Virus record (IMG/VR): IMGVR_UViG_3300030943_000158
Span: 1-25,424 of that record
DNA: 25,424 nt
From: a virus
Strand: one strand, 5' to 3'
Shown here: positions 1 to 7,727 of the stretch, piece by piece
Layout of the letters: every line of letters starts with the position of its first letter
How positions within the stretch are numbered: the stretch's first letter is position 1
The notes under the pieces: generated by a model
What the model saw: only the letters and a program-made list of their open reading frames with translations
Databases searched by the model: none
Told to the model about the DNA's origin: nothing
Translations under genes and position numbers: made by a program

Positions 1-1
1 T

Positions 2-721
2 CAAGGTGCAGTGTCGTACAGCGACCAATTTGATCTGGCTGGTTGGCTCGCTATGAACCAAGCATCAGAACCAGAAAAAGAACCAGAAGTTACCATTCCG
101 CCAGAAGTCACTGTCGAACCTGAGCCAGTCGATCTCAAGAAGGACGAGAATGAAGAAGCTTGTGGTTGTGCTGGTGAGAACGAAGAAAGTTCCTATGGCA
201 CTTGTCCTGAGTGCGGTGAACCAGGTGTTGGAACAGAACGAAGCATTGACGGAATGAACTTCTGCGCAAATCATCACAGATTCCCTCGTCCAAAGGCTGA
301 AGAGAACTGCGAGAAGGCTGAACATGAAGAAGCTGAAGCAGTGAACATCGACCAAGACGGAATGGTCCCATCGTTCTCGAACGTAGTGGTCAAGCGCATC
401 AATGACGATCAGCCGATTGAAGCTCTCGTTGATACCGGTGCAGATCTCTGCTCGATCGATGCACTCAACGTAGAGACCGGTGAGAACTACGCAAAGTTCA
501 CGTTTGCCGACAAGGTGTACAAGGTGCCTCTCGTGAGAACCGTTGACATCGTCGCAACGAATGGTACAGAAACTCGTCCAGTCGTATCATTCGACATTGA
601 GCTTGATGGTGCATCTTACAAAGGTGTTGAGTTCACTCTAGCCGATCGTCCAGAAGGTACCCCGAAGGTTCTTATTGGTCGTGAGTTCCTCGCAGCCAAC
701 GATTTGCTGGTTCAAGCGTAA
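2..721 (+). CDS. Retropepsin-like aspartyl protease domain protein (5' end probably outside window)
   Basis: The reading frame is open to the window edge. A GTG at 11 and an ATG at 53 exist, but neither has a convincing ribosome-binding site, so the gene probably starts upstream. Counting from the GTG, residues 20-50 are rich in Glu and Pro. Residues 51-90 carry a cysteine cluster (CGC, CPEC, then CANHH) that could bind zinc. The C-terminal part has the catalytic-type motif DTGAD (141-145), then VEFTLADR and VLIGREFL near the end. This combination matches the retropepsin-like fold of the RimK-associated 'ATP-dependent zinc protease' family. In phages such a domain could process a virion or host protein, but that is inference. 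The next gene has its own late promoter, so this one probably closes an upstream transcription unit. The domain call is fairly firm; the biological role is not. Confidence 0.75.
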   Translation, partial: QGAVSYSDQFDLAGWLAMNQASEPEKEPEVTIPPEVTVEPEPVDLKKDENEEACGCAGENEESSYGTCPECGEPGVGTERSIDGMNFCANHHRFPRPKAEENCEKAEHEEAEAVNIDQDGMVPSFSNVVVKRINDDQPIEALVDTGADLCSIDALNVETGENYAKFTFADKVYKVPLVRTVDIVATNGTETRPVVSFDIELDGASYKGVEFTLADRPEGTPKVLIGREFLAANDLLVQA

Positions 722-731
722 AAACAAATAC

Positions 732-739
732 CATAAATA
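732..739 (+). promoter_or_regulatory. T4-type late promoter
   Basis: The octamer CATAAATA differs from the T4 late consensus TATAAATA only at the first base. It lies about 36 bases before the ATG at 775. A start of transcription some 6-7 bases downstream would leave a leader of roughly 29 bases containing GGAG at 764-767. Confidence 0.7.
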
Positions 740-774
740 AGTACAACTTCAATAAAAAATAACGGAGATTTTTG

Positions 775-1401
775 ATGTCTAAAAGCCCTTTCATGATTTT
801 CCAGGATTTCCTGTCGCCGAAACAATGCGATGCTATCCTTGACCAGGTTCGACTTGTTGCTCCGAATCTGGACAAGGAAGGAAATCCAGCGAAGATGGAA
901 CGCTTCCACAACGATGCTGAAGATCAGATCTTTGACAAGTTCCAACCGTTGATCCCGCAGATTGAGGCGCATTACGACCTCAAACATAAAGGAACTGAAC
1001 GTCTGCTGTTCCAATGCTTCCCTGAAGGGATGGCTACGATTGCTGAAGCACCTCACTGCGAGAGTTCGGCAATGGTCAGAAAGAAATGGGTCAAGGTACG
1101 AGATCGTGATCTGACCGGGATCCTCTGGCTCAAAGACCATCAACATGAACCTCCGTTGGACCTCAAGACAGAAGTGTACGGCGGGAAACTTGAGTTTCCG
1201 ATCTACAACTTCTCGCTGCAACCGCAGCGCGGTACTTTGGTCCTGTACCCAGCAGGCCCTCACTTCATCACAGCAACTTCGCAAGTCCTTGTTGGTGACC
1301 TGTATGCTGTTCGTTTTCATATTGCTGCTGATGGGATCTGGATCTACCAGCCTTCCAACTTCCCTGGAAACTATGTTGAGTGGTTTGCTGAACACGCATA
1401 A
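775..1401 (+). CDS. Putative 2OG-Fe(II) oxygenase, prolyl-4-hydroxylase-like
   Basis: The protein is 208 aa. The start is ATG 775, with GGAG at 764-767 and 7 bases of spacing; the TTG just before it (772) is less likely. The N-terminus (IFQDFLSPKQCDAIL) is the opening helix typical of phage P4H-like dioxygenases, and the length fits that family. Candidate metal ligands are H94 and E96 (an HCE form of the HxD/E motif) and H163. The strand YGGKLEF and the phrase QPQRGTLVLYP match the double-stranded beta-helix core. The usual 2OG-binding Arg/Lys about ten residues after the distal His is not clearly in place; R180 is a possible substitute. The protein would hydroxylate a protein side chain or a nucleobase. 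The substrate is unknown and activity is not certain, because the triad is not canonical. A late promoter precedes the gene and a strong terminator follows. Confidence 0.7.
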   Translation: MSKSPFMIFQDFLSPKQCDAILDQVRLVAPNLDKEGNPAKMERFHNDAEDQIFDKFQPLIPQIEAHYDLKHKGTERLLFQCFPEGMATIAEAPHCESSAMVRKKWVKVRDRDLTGILWLKDHQHEPPLDLKTEVYGGKLEFPIYNFSLQPQRGTLVLYPAGPHFITATSQVLVGDLYAVRFHIAADGIWIYQPSNFPGNYVEWFAEHA

Positions 1402-1464
1402 AGCCTGGTGGGGAGTTCTGGAACTGCACTCGTACCCCGCGACATCTCCTCGGAGATTTGCAGA

Positions 1465-1498
1465 ATGAAAAATGGGACCGTACGGTCCCATTTTTCAT
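1465..1498. terminator. Bidirectional terminator, perfect 34-bp palindrome
   Basis: An uninterrupted inverted repeat centred on GTAC gives a stem with a GGGACC core flanked by A-tracts on one side and T-tracts on the other, so it works as a rho-independent terminator on either strand. It lies between the convergent genes ending at 1401 (+) and 1495 (-), and its right end overlaps the TGA stop of the minus-strand gene. A smaller hairpin (ATCTCC / GGAGAT) lies just before it. Confidence 0.9.
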
Positions 1499-1809
1499 AG
1501 TACTGCTGGAACTATCAATGGTTCTGGAGTTGGCGCGTCTGGTACATCTAGAAGTTCATCTTGAAGCTTTTGAATTGCTTTGAGATTGTTCTCAAGGATC
1601 ACGGTTCGTTCCTCACTTCTGAGCAACCAATCTGCGAAGGTTTTCTGAGTTGCGATCTTGGTATCGATTGGGTCGACCTGTGGAGGAATGTACAGATGAT
1701 CAGCGGGAATTTTCGTGGTAACGTAACGAACTTCCGGTACAATTCTCGCCGGTTCACATTGACAACCAAACATGATCAACGACATGGCTACGATGAGTAT
1801 GCTCTTCAT
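1495..1809 (-). CDS. Small lipoprotein, candidate outer-membrane spanin (Rz1-like)
   Basis: The protein is 104 aa. It begins MKSIL followed by a hydrophobic stretch and a lipobox-like MFGC, so Cys16 would become the lipidated N-terminus. The -3 residue is Met rather than the usual Leu. The mature part is Pro-rich early (PPQVDP) and ends in PDAPTPEPLIVP. Pro-rich lipidated proteins in phage late regions are typically o-spanins, which pair with an inner-membrane spanin and fuse the host membranes at lysis. The start ATG at 1809 has a strong GGAG immediately after the stop of the fibre gene, so the two are co-transcribed. The possible partner is the 144-aa membrane protein at 4778-5212. The lipoprotein call is fairly strong; the spanin role is inference from features and position. 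Confidence 0.65.
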   Translation of the reverse strand: MKSILIVAMSLIMFGCQCEPARIVPEVRYVTTKIPADHLYIPPQVDPIDTKIATQKTFADWLLRSEERTVILENNLKAIQKLQDELLDVPDAPTPEPLIVPAVL

Positions 1810-1822
1810 TATTTTGATCTCC

Positions 1823-4774
1823 TTATTTTTTCAGATCTGTGATTTGTTGTTCAAGGCTTTGGATCTTCAGAGACAGTTCTTTCACTGCTTCGATGAGGAA
1901 CGGAACAAGCTTGTTGTAAGCGACAGTGTCGTATTGCGTACCGTTTCGATCTGGTACCGAAGGGTACACAATCTCAGGAGCAATAGCTTTCACTTCATCG
2001 GCAAGAACACCAACGTCGTACTCGCCCGGCTTACCAATGAGCTCACTCTGTTTCCACTTGAATCGAACACCACGAATAGACTGGATCTTCTCTAGTGCAC
2101 TATCAAGAACAGTGATGTCTTCTTTCAAACGTGGATCAGAGTAAGCGGTAACGTCACCAGCAGCAACCATGTTGCCGTTAGTGTCTGAGTACCATGACCA
2201 AGCTGCGCGACTCCAACCACCGAGACCAAAGTATCCGTCAGCACGAACACCAAGTTTGATTGAGTAAGCATCATTGCTGAAAGTGATCCCGGCGAGGTTT
2301 GCATCACCAGCACCAGTTGCCTTTGCAATGAAGCTACCTTGAGTAGCACCACCATCTTGAGACATCGACATCGAAGCCGACTTACCAATAACCGGTTGAT
2401 TCAACTGAACACCGGAAAGATAGGTTGCAGTCGTAGCAGTCGTAGCAGAACCAGCAGTCGTTGCTGATGTAGCAGTCGTTGCGGTAGTGGCAGTCGTTGC
2501 CAGATTAGCAGTAAGAGCAGTCGTTGCCGAATCAGCATTGGTTGCGGTCGTAGCTCTGGTTGCAGTTGTAGCATTCCCACCAATGTTGATCGGCCAGTTG
2601 GAGCCATAATCGGTGGTATCGACCTGCAGGCGGAGAGCATTTGCACTTCCCCATCCAATATAGATTTTGTTTGTAAGTTGGTTAGTACCACCACCTTGTT
2701 GGACCGAAGTGTAACTGATCGAGGCTGCATCAGTAATACCATATCCAGCGAGAGTCGTTGGCTTGCCAGTAGTGATCTTCGACCAGTCAAGAGCCGGGAC
2801 ATCAGCTGCAGCAATGGTGATACCATAGCCACCTACTGTGGATGGCTTGCCAGTAGTGATCTTCGACCAGTCAAGAGAAGGAATATCACCAGCGTCAATA
2901 ACAATGCCATAACCAGCAATAGTTGTCGGCTTGCTAGTGGTGATCTTCGACCAGTCGAGAGCCGGGATGTCGGCAGCAGTGATGAAGTTTCCTGCAGTGA
3001 CAATACCCTTGGAGTTCACAGCAACTTTTGAATAGGTCCCAGGAACAACACCAGACGCAATGAGCGAAGTCGTTGTAACGACGTCAGCAGAACCATCAAA
3101 GGGGATTGAAAAAGAAACGTCACCAGCGCCTGTGATAAGTCTGTTGGTCTTAAGCTGATTGGCGAAGTTTGCAGTGCCTGACACATCGACCTGAAGAGGA
3201 TGTGCATGGTCTGCTCTGGCTGCAGTCAATGCAGATCCAGCTTGGCCAGCTAGAGTTGGAGCACTTGGTGTAACCGAGCTAAGCAATACAGCATCGGTGA
3301 TGCCGTATCCAGCAATAGTTGTCGGCTTACCAGTGGTGATCTTTGACCAGCTAAGATCCGGAATATCGAGTTCAGCCAATGCCGAATAACCGTAGACCAA
3401 GCCTTTGCTGTTCACTGTCACTTTAGTGTAAGAACCCGGAGCGATTCCGATTTCAGCCAGAGTAAGCATGATGGAAGTCGTACCAGACCCAGTCGCAGCA
3501 CCAGTGATGTTGATCGTCTGATTCTGTGTAAGGTAACCAAGGTTGAAACCAGCAGTGACACGACCATCGGTACCGACAGTGACCGAGTTGTACGTACCGG
3601 ATGCAACACCACTTGGAGCGATCTCGATGACACTGCCATTCTTATAAAGACCTGCACCGATTGAAACAGCACCGCCACCATTGAACTGGACGAAGGCCAG
3701 TTCGGTACTTCCTACAATGACAAGACCATCAGATGAAAGTACCCAAGCAGAATCAGCAAGAGTGCTTCCAGTTTCAATGAACATGTACGCACCGCTGGTG
3801 ACCTTACCATTCACAAAGTCTGCTGTACGGTTAAGAACCCATTGGGACGAAGAACTACCTTGATTGGCAACAGTGAACACACCATTCTGAACACGGTTCG
3901 CTTGGTTCTTAATCAGAACTCTAGTACCTAGTGCTGGTGTAGATCCATCAAGGATCAGAAGACCATTAGCCGAGGCTGTCAGCGTATCACCAACAAGAGT
4001 TGCAGGAAGATCAACAGTTGAACCGAGTAGAACTGATTCTTTAGGATCAAGACCAGCAGCAAGATCGTCAACGTATTGCTTGGTGACGACGTGGTACGGT
4101 TGTGTTGCAGCAACAGTGATCGACAGAGGACCAGAGAGAACACCACCGGTGGTCTGAAGACGATTGTCAATCTGTGATTGGATCGATGAAGTAGTTCCGC
4201 CGAGCAGATTCAAATCAGCGGCAGAGACAGTGATCGCTTCAAGCCAATTGTGCTGAGCTGAAGTCAGGTGAAGATTGGTATTCGTTGCATGGTCATTGAG
4301 ATTTGAAATGATAGTCGAATCATTACCGGTACGTGCTGCAAGTTCTGTTGCAAACATGCTTGCAACAGTGTTCGACAACCCTGCCAGCAGATTGAGCTCA
4401 GTGGCACTAACAGTCAAACCGTCGAGAATGCCTCGTTGCGACGGAGTCACGTGAATCGTTTGATTCGATGTGTGGTTGTCGATAAGCGAATCATCAACCA
4501 TCGTCGTTGCCCAGACACCACCGGTCCAGAGTTTCATTCTGGTCGTTGATGCATCGTACCAGAGCTGACCACGTGAAGGCGATTGTGGCGGAACACCAGA
4601 ACAGAAGTTCTCAGTAATGCGAAGAAGATTCTCTTGCAACTTCTCGCCATAGTCAACGACACCACGACCAAAAAGAGTGAGAGAGGTTGACGATGAATCG
4701 ATCGACATATCGTTGATAACGATAGCCGCCTTCATTCCATCATCGGACCAGTTTAGTACAAAATTGCCAGCCAT
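1823..4774 (-). CDS. Tail fibre protein with C-terminal S74 intramolecular chaperone
   Basis: The protein is 983 aa and is a long fibrous adhesin. The N-terminal quarter holds units of the 'TSAQHNWLEAITVSAADLNLL' kind (ELNLLAG, DLNLLGG) common in myovirus fibres. The middle has four units containing DWSKITTGKPTT and AGYGI. A Thr/Ala-rich stretch (about residues 735-785) follows. The last 105 residues are a Peptidase_S74 domain: SDPRLKEDI supplies the self-cleavage Ser879 and Lys884, then GVLADEV and a C-terminal coiled coil. In this family the chaperone domain trimerises the fibre and is then cut off just before the Ser. The start ATG 4774 lies 3 bases after the upstream gene. Fibre identity is very secure; the receptor is unknown. 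The gene sits between two candidate spanin genes, which is unusual. Confidence 0.92.
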   Translation of the reverse strand: MAGNFVLNWSDDGMKAAIVINDMSIDSSSTSLTLFGRGVVDYGEKLQENLLRITENFCSGVPPQSPSRGQLWYDASTTRMKLWTGGVWATTMVDDSLIDNHTSNQTIHVTPSQRGILDGLTVSATELNLLAGLSNTVASMFATELAARTGNDSTIISNLNDHATNTNLHLTSAQHNWLEAITVSAADLNLLGGTTSSIQSQIDNRLQTTGGVLSGPLSITVAATQPYHVVTKQYVDDLAAGLDPKESVLLGSTVDLPATLVGDTLTASANGLLILDGSTPALGTRVLIKNQANRVQNGVFTVANQGSSSSQWVLNRTADFVNGKVTSGAYMFIETGSTLADSAWVLSSDGLVIVGSTELAFVQFNGGGAVSIGAGLYKNGSVIEIAPSGVASGTYNSVTVGTDGRVTAGFNLGYLTQNQTINITGAATGSGTTSIMLTLAEIGIAPGSYTKVTVNSKGLVYGYSALAELDIPDLSWSKITTGKPTTIAGYGITDAVLLSSVTPSAPTLAGQAGSALTAARADHAHPLQVDVSGTANFANQLKTNRLITGAGDVSFSIPFDGSADVVTTTSLIASGVVPGTYSKVAVNSKGIVTAGNFITAADIPALDWSKITTSKPTTIAGYGIVIDAGDIPSLDWSKITTGKPSTVGGYGITIAAADVPALDWSKITTGKPTTLAGYGITDAASISYTSVQQGGGTNQLTNKIYIGWGSANALRLQVDTTDYGSNWPINIGGNATTATRATTATNADSATTALTANLATTATTATTATSATTAGSATTATTATYLSGVQLNQPVIGKSASMSMSQDGGATQGSFIAKATGAGDANLAGITFSNDAYSIKLGVRADGYFGLGGWSRAAWSWYSDTNGNMVAAGDVTAYSDPRLKEDITVLDSALEKIQSIRGVRFKWKQSELIGKPGEYDVGVLADEVKAIAPEIVYPSVPDRNGTQYDTVAYNKLVPFLIEAVKELSLKIQSLEQQITDLKK
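2424..2575 (-). repeat. Low-complexity Thr/Ala-encoding repeats in tail fibre
   Basis: Short, imperfect GTTGC / GTAGCAGTC units repeat here and encode a Thr-Ala-Thr run punctuated by Ser, Asn and Gly. This composition is common in the shafts of long tail fibres. The units invite slippage and recombination. Confidence 0.75.
2739..2974 (-). repeat. Tandem 84-bp repeat in tail fibre gene
   Basis: Three units start at 2739, 2823 and 2907 with a period of 84 bases (28 codons). Each encodes a version of LDWSKITTGKPTT followed by GYGI. A fourth, separate unit lies near 3304-3372. The shared core (GTGATCTTCGACCAGTC on the plus strand) is almost identical in the three tandem units. They form part of the fibre shaft and could change number by recombination. 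Confidence 0.85.
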
Positions 4775-4777
4775 TGG

Positions 4778-5212
4778 TTATCGACCTTTTCTTGATTCTT
4801 GGATTATGTTCATGGTTTCGACCAAGACCGGAGACAACGGACCATCCGATGTTTTAGGAGCATCGACGATCTTGGTTCTTTGCTTCGACAGAGGCGAAGC
4901 ATCTTTGATGATGTTGTTCTTTAGGTTCTTGCTGCTGGTATCGGTCAAGTTTTGATCATGCATCAGGTGATCAATCGCCTCTTGATTCGTTTTAGCAATA
5001 CCAATAGCTTTTTCTTTCTCATGTTGCTCGGTGACACGAGCTGTTTCAGCATCAGCTGCGAGCTTCTTGACATCAGAGATGTAGTGGACCAGATAAGCCG
5101 CAGCAGCCACTGCGATGATGGCGATCAAGATCTTTGGATTCTTAAATAGAAAGGCAATGATGTTTTTGATGAAGCCAAAGGCCTTTGCAAGCAAAAGAGT
5201 AATCTGGAACAT
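4778..5212 (-). CDS. Membrane-anchored coiled-coil protein, candidate inner-membrane spanin
   Basis: The protein is 144 aa. It has an N-terminal hydrophobic stretch with a clear transmembrane segment at about residues 28-46 (NPKILIAIIAVAAAAYLV). A charged, helix-prone region rich in Glu, Lys and Ala follows, suited to a periplasmic coiled coil. That layout and length fit an Rz-type i-spanin. The start ATG 5212 has GGAG a few bases upstream, and a GATAAATA late promoter lies at 5238-5245. The fibre gene begins 3 bases after its stop, so the two form one operon with the small lipoprotein. The alternative is another type of lysis or envelope protein. Membrane topology is solid; the spanin role is moderately supported. 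Confidence 0.6.
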   Translation of the reverse strand: MFQITLLLAKAFGFIKNIIAFLFKNPKILIAIIAVAAAAYLVHYISDVKKLAADAETARVTEQHEKEKAIGIAKTNQEAIDHLMHDQNLTDTSSKNLKNNIIKDASPLSKQRTKIVDAPKTSDGPLSPVLVETMNIIQESRKGR

Positions 5213-5237
5213 GTTCTTCTCCGAACAGAATTTAGAA

Positions 5238-5245
5238 TATTTATC
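5238..5245 (-). promoter_or_regulatory. T4-type late promoter (minus strand)
   Basis: The minus strand reads GATAAATA, one base from the T4 late consensus. It lies 26 bases before the ATG at 5212 and would drive the candidate i-spanin, tail fibre and lipoprotein genes. Confidence 0.65.
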
Positions 5246-5281
5246 GATCTTTCAGATCGTAGGATGATTTGGATAGACTTA

Positions 5282-5295
5282 CATAAATATTTATC
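5282..5295. promoter_or_regulatory. Overlapping divergent late promoters on a palindrome
   Basis: The 12-base palindrome ATAAATATTTAT (5283-5294) gives CATAAATA on the plus strand (5282-5289) and GATAAATA on the minus strand (5288-5295). The plus copy would serve the gene starting at 5317. The minus copy would be a second start for the 5212 operon, exactly 50 bases upstream of the first. Confidence 0.55.
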
Positions 5296-5316
5296 AAGTC
5301 ACTCTGGACATTCAAA

Positions 5317-5646
5317 ATGGTCAATTTCTACCTTATCGTCTTAGTCATCTGTCTTCTTGCAGCAATCATTTTCATGGTCGTCACAGATCGTTTCATGCTC
5401 AAAAAGATGAAACTGCTACTGCAAAGCAGCAAGCGCATTGAAGCCGAGTACACTGCAAAGTACGTCAGCATTCTCGATGAACTTGAACGAACAGTTGAAG
5501 ACAAGGTGCTCGCTGAGATGTACCGCGCAGGTAAAGAGTATTGGGTTTGTGAAAGTCGTAGTGGGTACAAGTTCAGCATAGAACGCCCAAAGTGTGCTCA
5601 CAATGAGACACGTGTGAAACGAGTTCAAGTCTGCGTCAAAGACTAA
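5317..5646 (+). CDS. Small membrane protein of unknown function
   Basis: The protein is 109 aa. Residues 4-23 (FYLIVLVICLLAAIIFMVV) form one transmembrane helix. A basic stretch follows (MLKKMKLL), then a helix-prone middle and a C-terminal part with three cysteines (CES, CAH, CVKD). No signal-peptidase site is evident, so it is probably an anchored protein. The start ATG 5317 lies 28 bases after a CATAAATA late promoter. The gene faces away from the lysis/fibre operon. I do not recognise the family. A role in lysis or superinfection control is possible from position alone, with no sequence support. Confidence 0.65.
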   Translation: MVNFYLIVLVICLLAAIIFMVVTDRFMLKKMKLLLQSSKRIEAEYTAKYVSILDELERTVEDKVLAEMYRAGKEYWVCESRSGYKFSIERPKCAHNETRVKRVQVCVKD

Positions 5647-5678
5647 AAGTAATTCCGTCGGTCTTAGTGGTACAATTT

Positions 5679-5686
5679 CATAAATC
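5679..5686 (+). promoter_or_regulatory. Possible late promoter ahead of the radical SAM operon
   Basis: CATAAATC differs from the motif used elsewhere in this window at its last base. It lies 15 bases before the ATG at 5701, leaving only a very short leader. It is the only promoter-like element I see before the operon running to 15244. Confidence 0.4.
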
Positions 5687-5700
5687 GAAAAGTCAATAAC

Positions 5701-6606
5701 ATGCTGAAAAAAATTAGCGAGTATGATGTCGTCTATATCTCGTACGACGAACCGAACAAAGAACAACATTGGGCGCGAATCAAGCGTATGGTTCCGCACG
5801 CTCAACGCGTTGATGGTGTGACCGGCTTTGATGCTGCTCATAAAGCAGCTGCAGCACTTGCAACAACCGAACGTGTCGTCACCATTGATGGCGACAATGA
5901 ACTGCTTGACAACTTCATCACTATGGAGATCGATGATGAAGTTGTACCAAAAGATGCTGTCGTGTCCTGGTCATGTCGCAACCACATCAACAACCTAGTC
6001 TATGGCAATGGCGGTGTTAAGCTCTGGCCAGTACATGTGATCAACGAGATGCGAACTCATGAAGTCGCTGAGAGCGATCGTCTTAAACTCGACTTCTGCT
6101 GGGACCTTGATTACCTTCAACGCAACGAAGTTCTTTCAGTTGCTCGTCCTAATGGTTCACCATTGCAGGCTTTCAGAGCAGGTCTTCGCGAAGGCGTGAA
6201 GATGAGTTTGGTGAATGGTGCACTGATCAATGATCAACAAACCTTCAAACAACAACTCTTTCACCTCAACCTGCATCGTCTAAAGATCTGGATGTCGGTT
6301 GGTGCTGATGTGCAGCACGGTGACTGGGCCATCTATGGTTCAAGACTTGGTTTCTGGTTGGCGAACTTCGATGACTTTGACATTACGTTGATCAACGACT
6401 ACGAGTACATTCGTAAGATGTACAACGAGGCATTCTATGCGATCCGTGTGTGGGACAACTTGATGATTGAGATTGAAACTCTCGGTGAATCAATTGCACG
6501 AGCATCTGATCTCGAAGTAGAATACTTTGATTATTTGCAGAGTGCGCTGTTCAAATCTAAATTCTTCAATGGACCTAGAGTGGCCAACCCTAGACCGATC
6601 GTATAA
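5701..6606 (+). CDS. Putative GT-A-like glycosyltransferase family protein (301 aa)
   Basis: The N-terminal half has the pattern of a phage family that I associate with T4-like cyanophages and that is often annotated as a glycosyltransferase. It starts with a strand and YDEPN (15-19), then RVDGV and AHKAAA, then a DGDN motif (63-66) that resembles the DxD metal/nucleotide-sugar site of GT-A enzymes, and YGNGGVK (101-107). Later come LQAFRAGLREG and a final helical part. A 233-aa paralogue at 23202-23903 shares all these blocks. The gene opens the coupled radical SAM operon, with 9 bases to the next start. The enzyme class is inferred from motifs; no donor or acceptor can be named. It does not open with the PSYKR-like start I associate with the TET-associated glycosyltransferases, so I do not assign it to that family. 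Confidence 0.6.
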   Translation: MLKKISEYDVVYISYDEPNKEQHWARIKRMVPHAQRVDGVTGFDAAHKAAAALATTERVVTIDGDNELLDNFITMEIDDEVVPKDAVVSWSCRNHINNLVYGNGGVKLWPVHVINEMRTHEVAESDRLKLDFCWDLDYLQRNEVLSVARPNGSPLQAFRAGLREGVKMSLVNGALINDQQTFKQQLFHLNLHRLKIWMSVGADVQHGDWAIYGSRLGFWLANFDDFDITLINDYEYIRKMYNEAFYAIRVWDNLMIEIETLGESIARASDLEVEYFDYLQSALFKSKFFNGPRVANPRPIV

Positions 6607-6615
6607 GGAAAGACA

Positions 6616-7080
6616 ATGACAACTGGGAAACAAGTTACTGAGAACGATTTCAGACTTCCCGAGTTTCGGAACGCCAATATTGCCGACTATGAGTTCGATA
6701 GTACCGGTAAGCTTGTGAGAAAGGATCGTTGGAAACGAGCAGTTGAAACGATTCGGTACTACGTTGGCATTACCGATCGGACTTACGAAATCTATGATGT
6801 GATAACAGCTGCACGAAAATTATCGATTGACATCGACTGGACCTGGGTTGAAGAGATGGATGAAGGCGAAATCGTTCTCAACTACCCGGACGATAACGTG
6901 TACGTTGACGTGCTGTTGATTGATCGGTCAATCATTCGAGACGTTTTTTACAATCGCACAACGCAGATGTGGGTCTGGGACCCGGTTGCAAACTATCCGT
7001 TGACAGGCCTCAACTCAATAAATCTCGGCGGCGAGGTTCAAGCATGGCATAAAGCGCTGACTGAGCGGGAAGAAGGATGA
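6616..7080 (+). CDS. Conserved phage/bacterial hypothetical protein
   Basis: The protein is 154 aa. It opens with FRLPEFRNANIADYEFDS and KLVRKDRW, a start I recognise as recurring in small proteins of phages and bacteria without a known function. The rest is rich in aromatic and acidic residues, with no cysteine and no membrane segment. The start ATG 6616 follows a strong AAGGAAAG site right after the previous stop, and its own stop overlaps the next start (ATGA), so it is translated as part of the radical SAM operon. It could be an accessory factor, or the protein acted on by the operon's enzymes; nothing in the sequence decides this. Confidence 0.7.
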   Translation: MTTGKQVTENDFRLPEFRNANIADYEFDSTGKLVRKDRWKRAVETIRYYVGITDRTYEIYDVITAARKLSIDIDWTWVEEMDEGEIVLNYPDDNVYVDVLLIDRSIIRDVFYNRTTQMWVWDPVANYPLTGLNSINLGGEVQAWHKALTEREEG

Positions 7081-7727
7081 AGACTATCCAGCAGGTCAAT
7101 CAAGACGAGAGGTTCTCGACGAAGTTCGTACTCGACCTCGCTGAGACGGCTCGTAAGTATTCAGATGAGCGCATTCTTGACACGATGTACCGTGGACAAG
7201 TCGCAAGCAAGATCATGCTCATTCGTGCTCTCGAGCAACTCGACACCATTGCAAAACCAGTGGTACGCCGGCCACTCAATATTGCGATCTGTGGTGGTTG
7301 GTACGGTGTGCTGCCACGCATGATGATCGATCTTTCAACAGTGCTCGTACCGTGGTATGTACGAGTCATTGACAACGATCCGAATTGTTCCTGGCCAGCG
7401 GTATACCTCAACGAAGCACTGAACCCTCGTTCGTACAAGTTCCGATTCGATTGTCGTTCAATGCTCGAAACCCGGTACCTTGAAGACATGGTGATCAACA
7501 CATCACTCGAGCATCTTTCGACAGATGAGCTTGGTCGTTGGTTCGACCTCATTCAACCTGGTACGATCGTTGCAATGCAAGGGAACAGTTCAACAGAGCC
7601 AGACCATCCGAACCCGATCATGTCATTTGATGACTTTCCGAACAAGAACTTCGAAGAACTTCACCGTGACTCGTTGCTCATGTACAACGACAGCATTCGG
7701 CGCATGATCATTGGTGTGAAGAGATGA
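7077..7727 (+). CDS. Putative class I SAM-dependent methyltransferase
   Basis: The protein is 216 aa. After a helical N-terminus it has LNIAICGGWYGVLP (68-80), a motif I-like SAM loop, with an acidic residue (D99) at the end of the next strand. INTSLEHL (140-147) matches the 'NTS.EH' motif IV region of phage and bacterial class I methyltransferases. A strand in GTIVAMQGN follows. The length suits a single-domain enzyme. It overlaps both neighbours by ATGA and so is coupled to them. In this operon it may add a methyl group to, or otherwise process, the product of the radical SAM enzymes. No target-recognition domain is visible, which argues against a restriction-type DNA methyltransferase. The fold call is good; the substrate is unknown. 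Confidence 0.72.
   Translation: MKTIQQVNQDERFSTKFVLDLAETARKYSDERILDTMYRGQVASKIMLIRALEQLDTIAKPVVRRPLNIAICGGWYGVLPRMMIDLSTVLVPWYVRVIDNDPNCSWPAVYLNEALNPRSYKFRFDCRSMLETRYLEDMVINTSLEHLSTDELGRWFDLIQPGTIVAMQGNSSTEPDHPNPIMSFDDFPNKNFEELHRDSLLMYNDSIRRMIIGVKR

Noticed and set aside
2739-2974. Regular 84-bp repeats that could suggest a CRISPR array
   Set aside because: The repeats lie inside the tail fibre reading frame, are adjacent without spacers and encode a repeated protein unit.
5701-6606. TET-associated glycosyltransferase and a TET/JBP-based DNA hypermodification system
   Set aside because: The family start motif differs, and no TET/JBP dioxygenase or pyrimidine hydroxymethylase gene was found in the window. 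DNA modification remains possible but is not shown.
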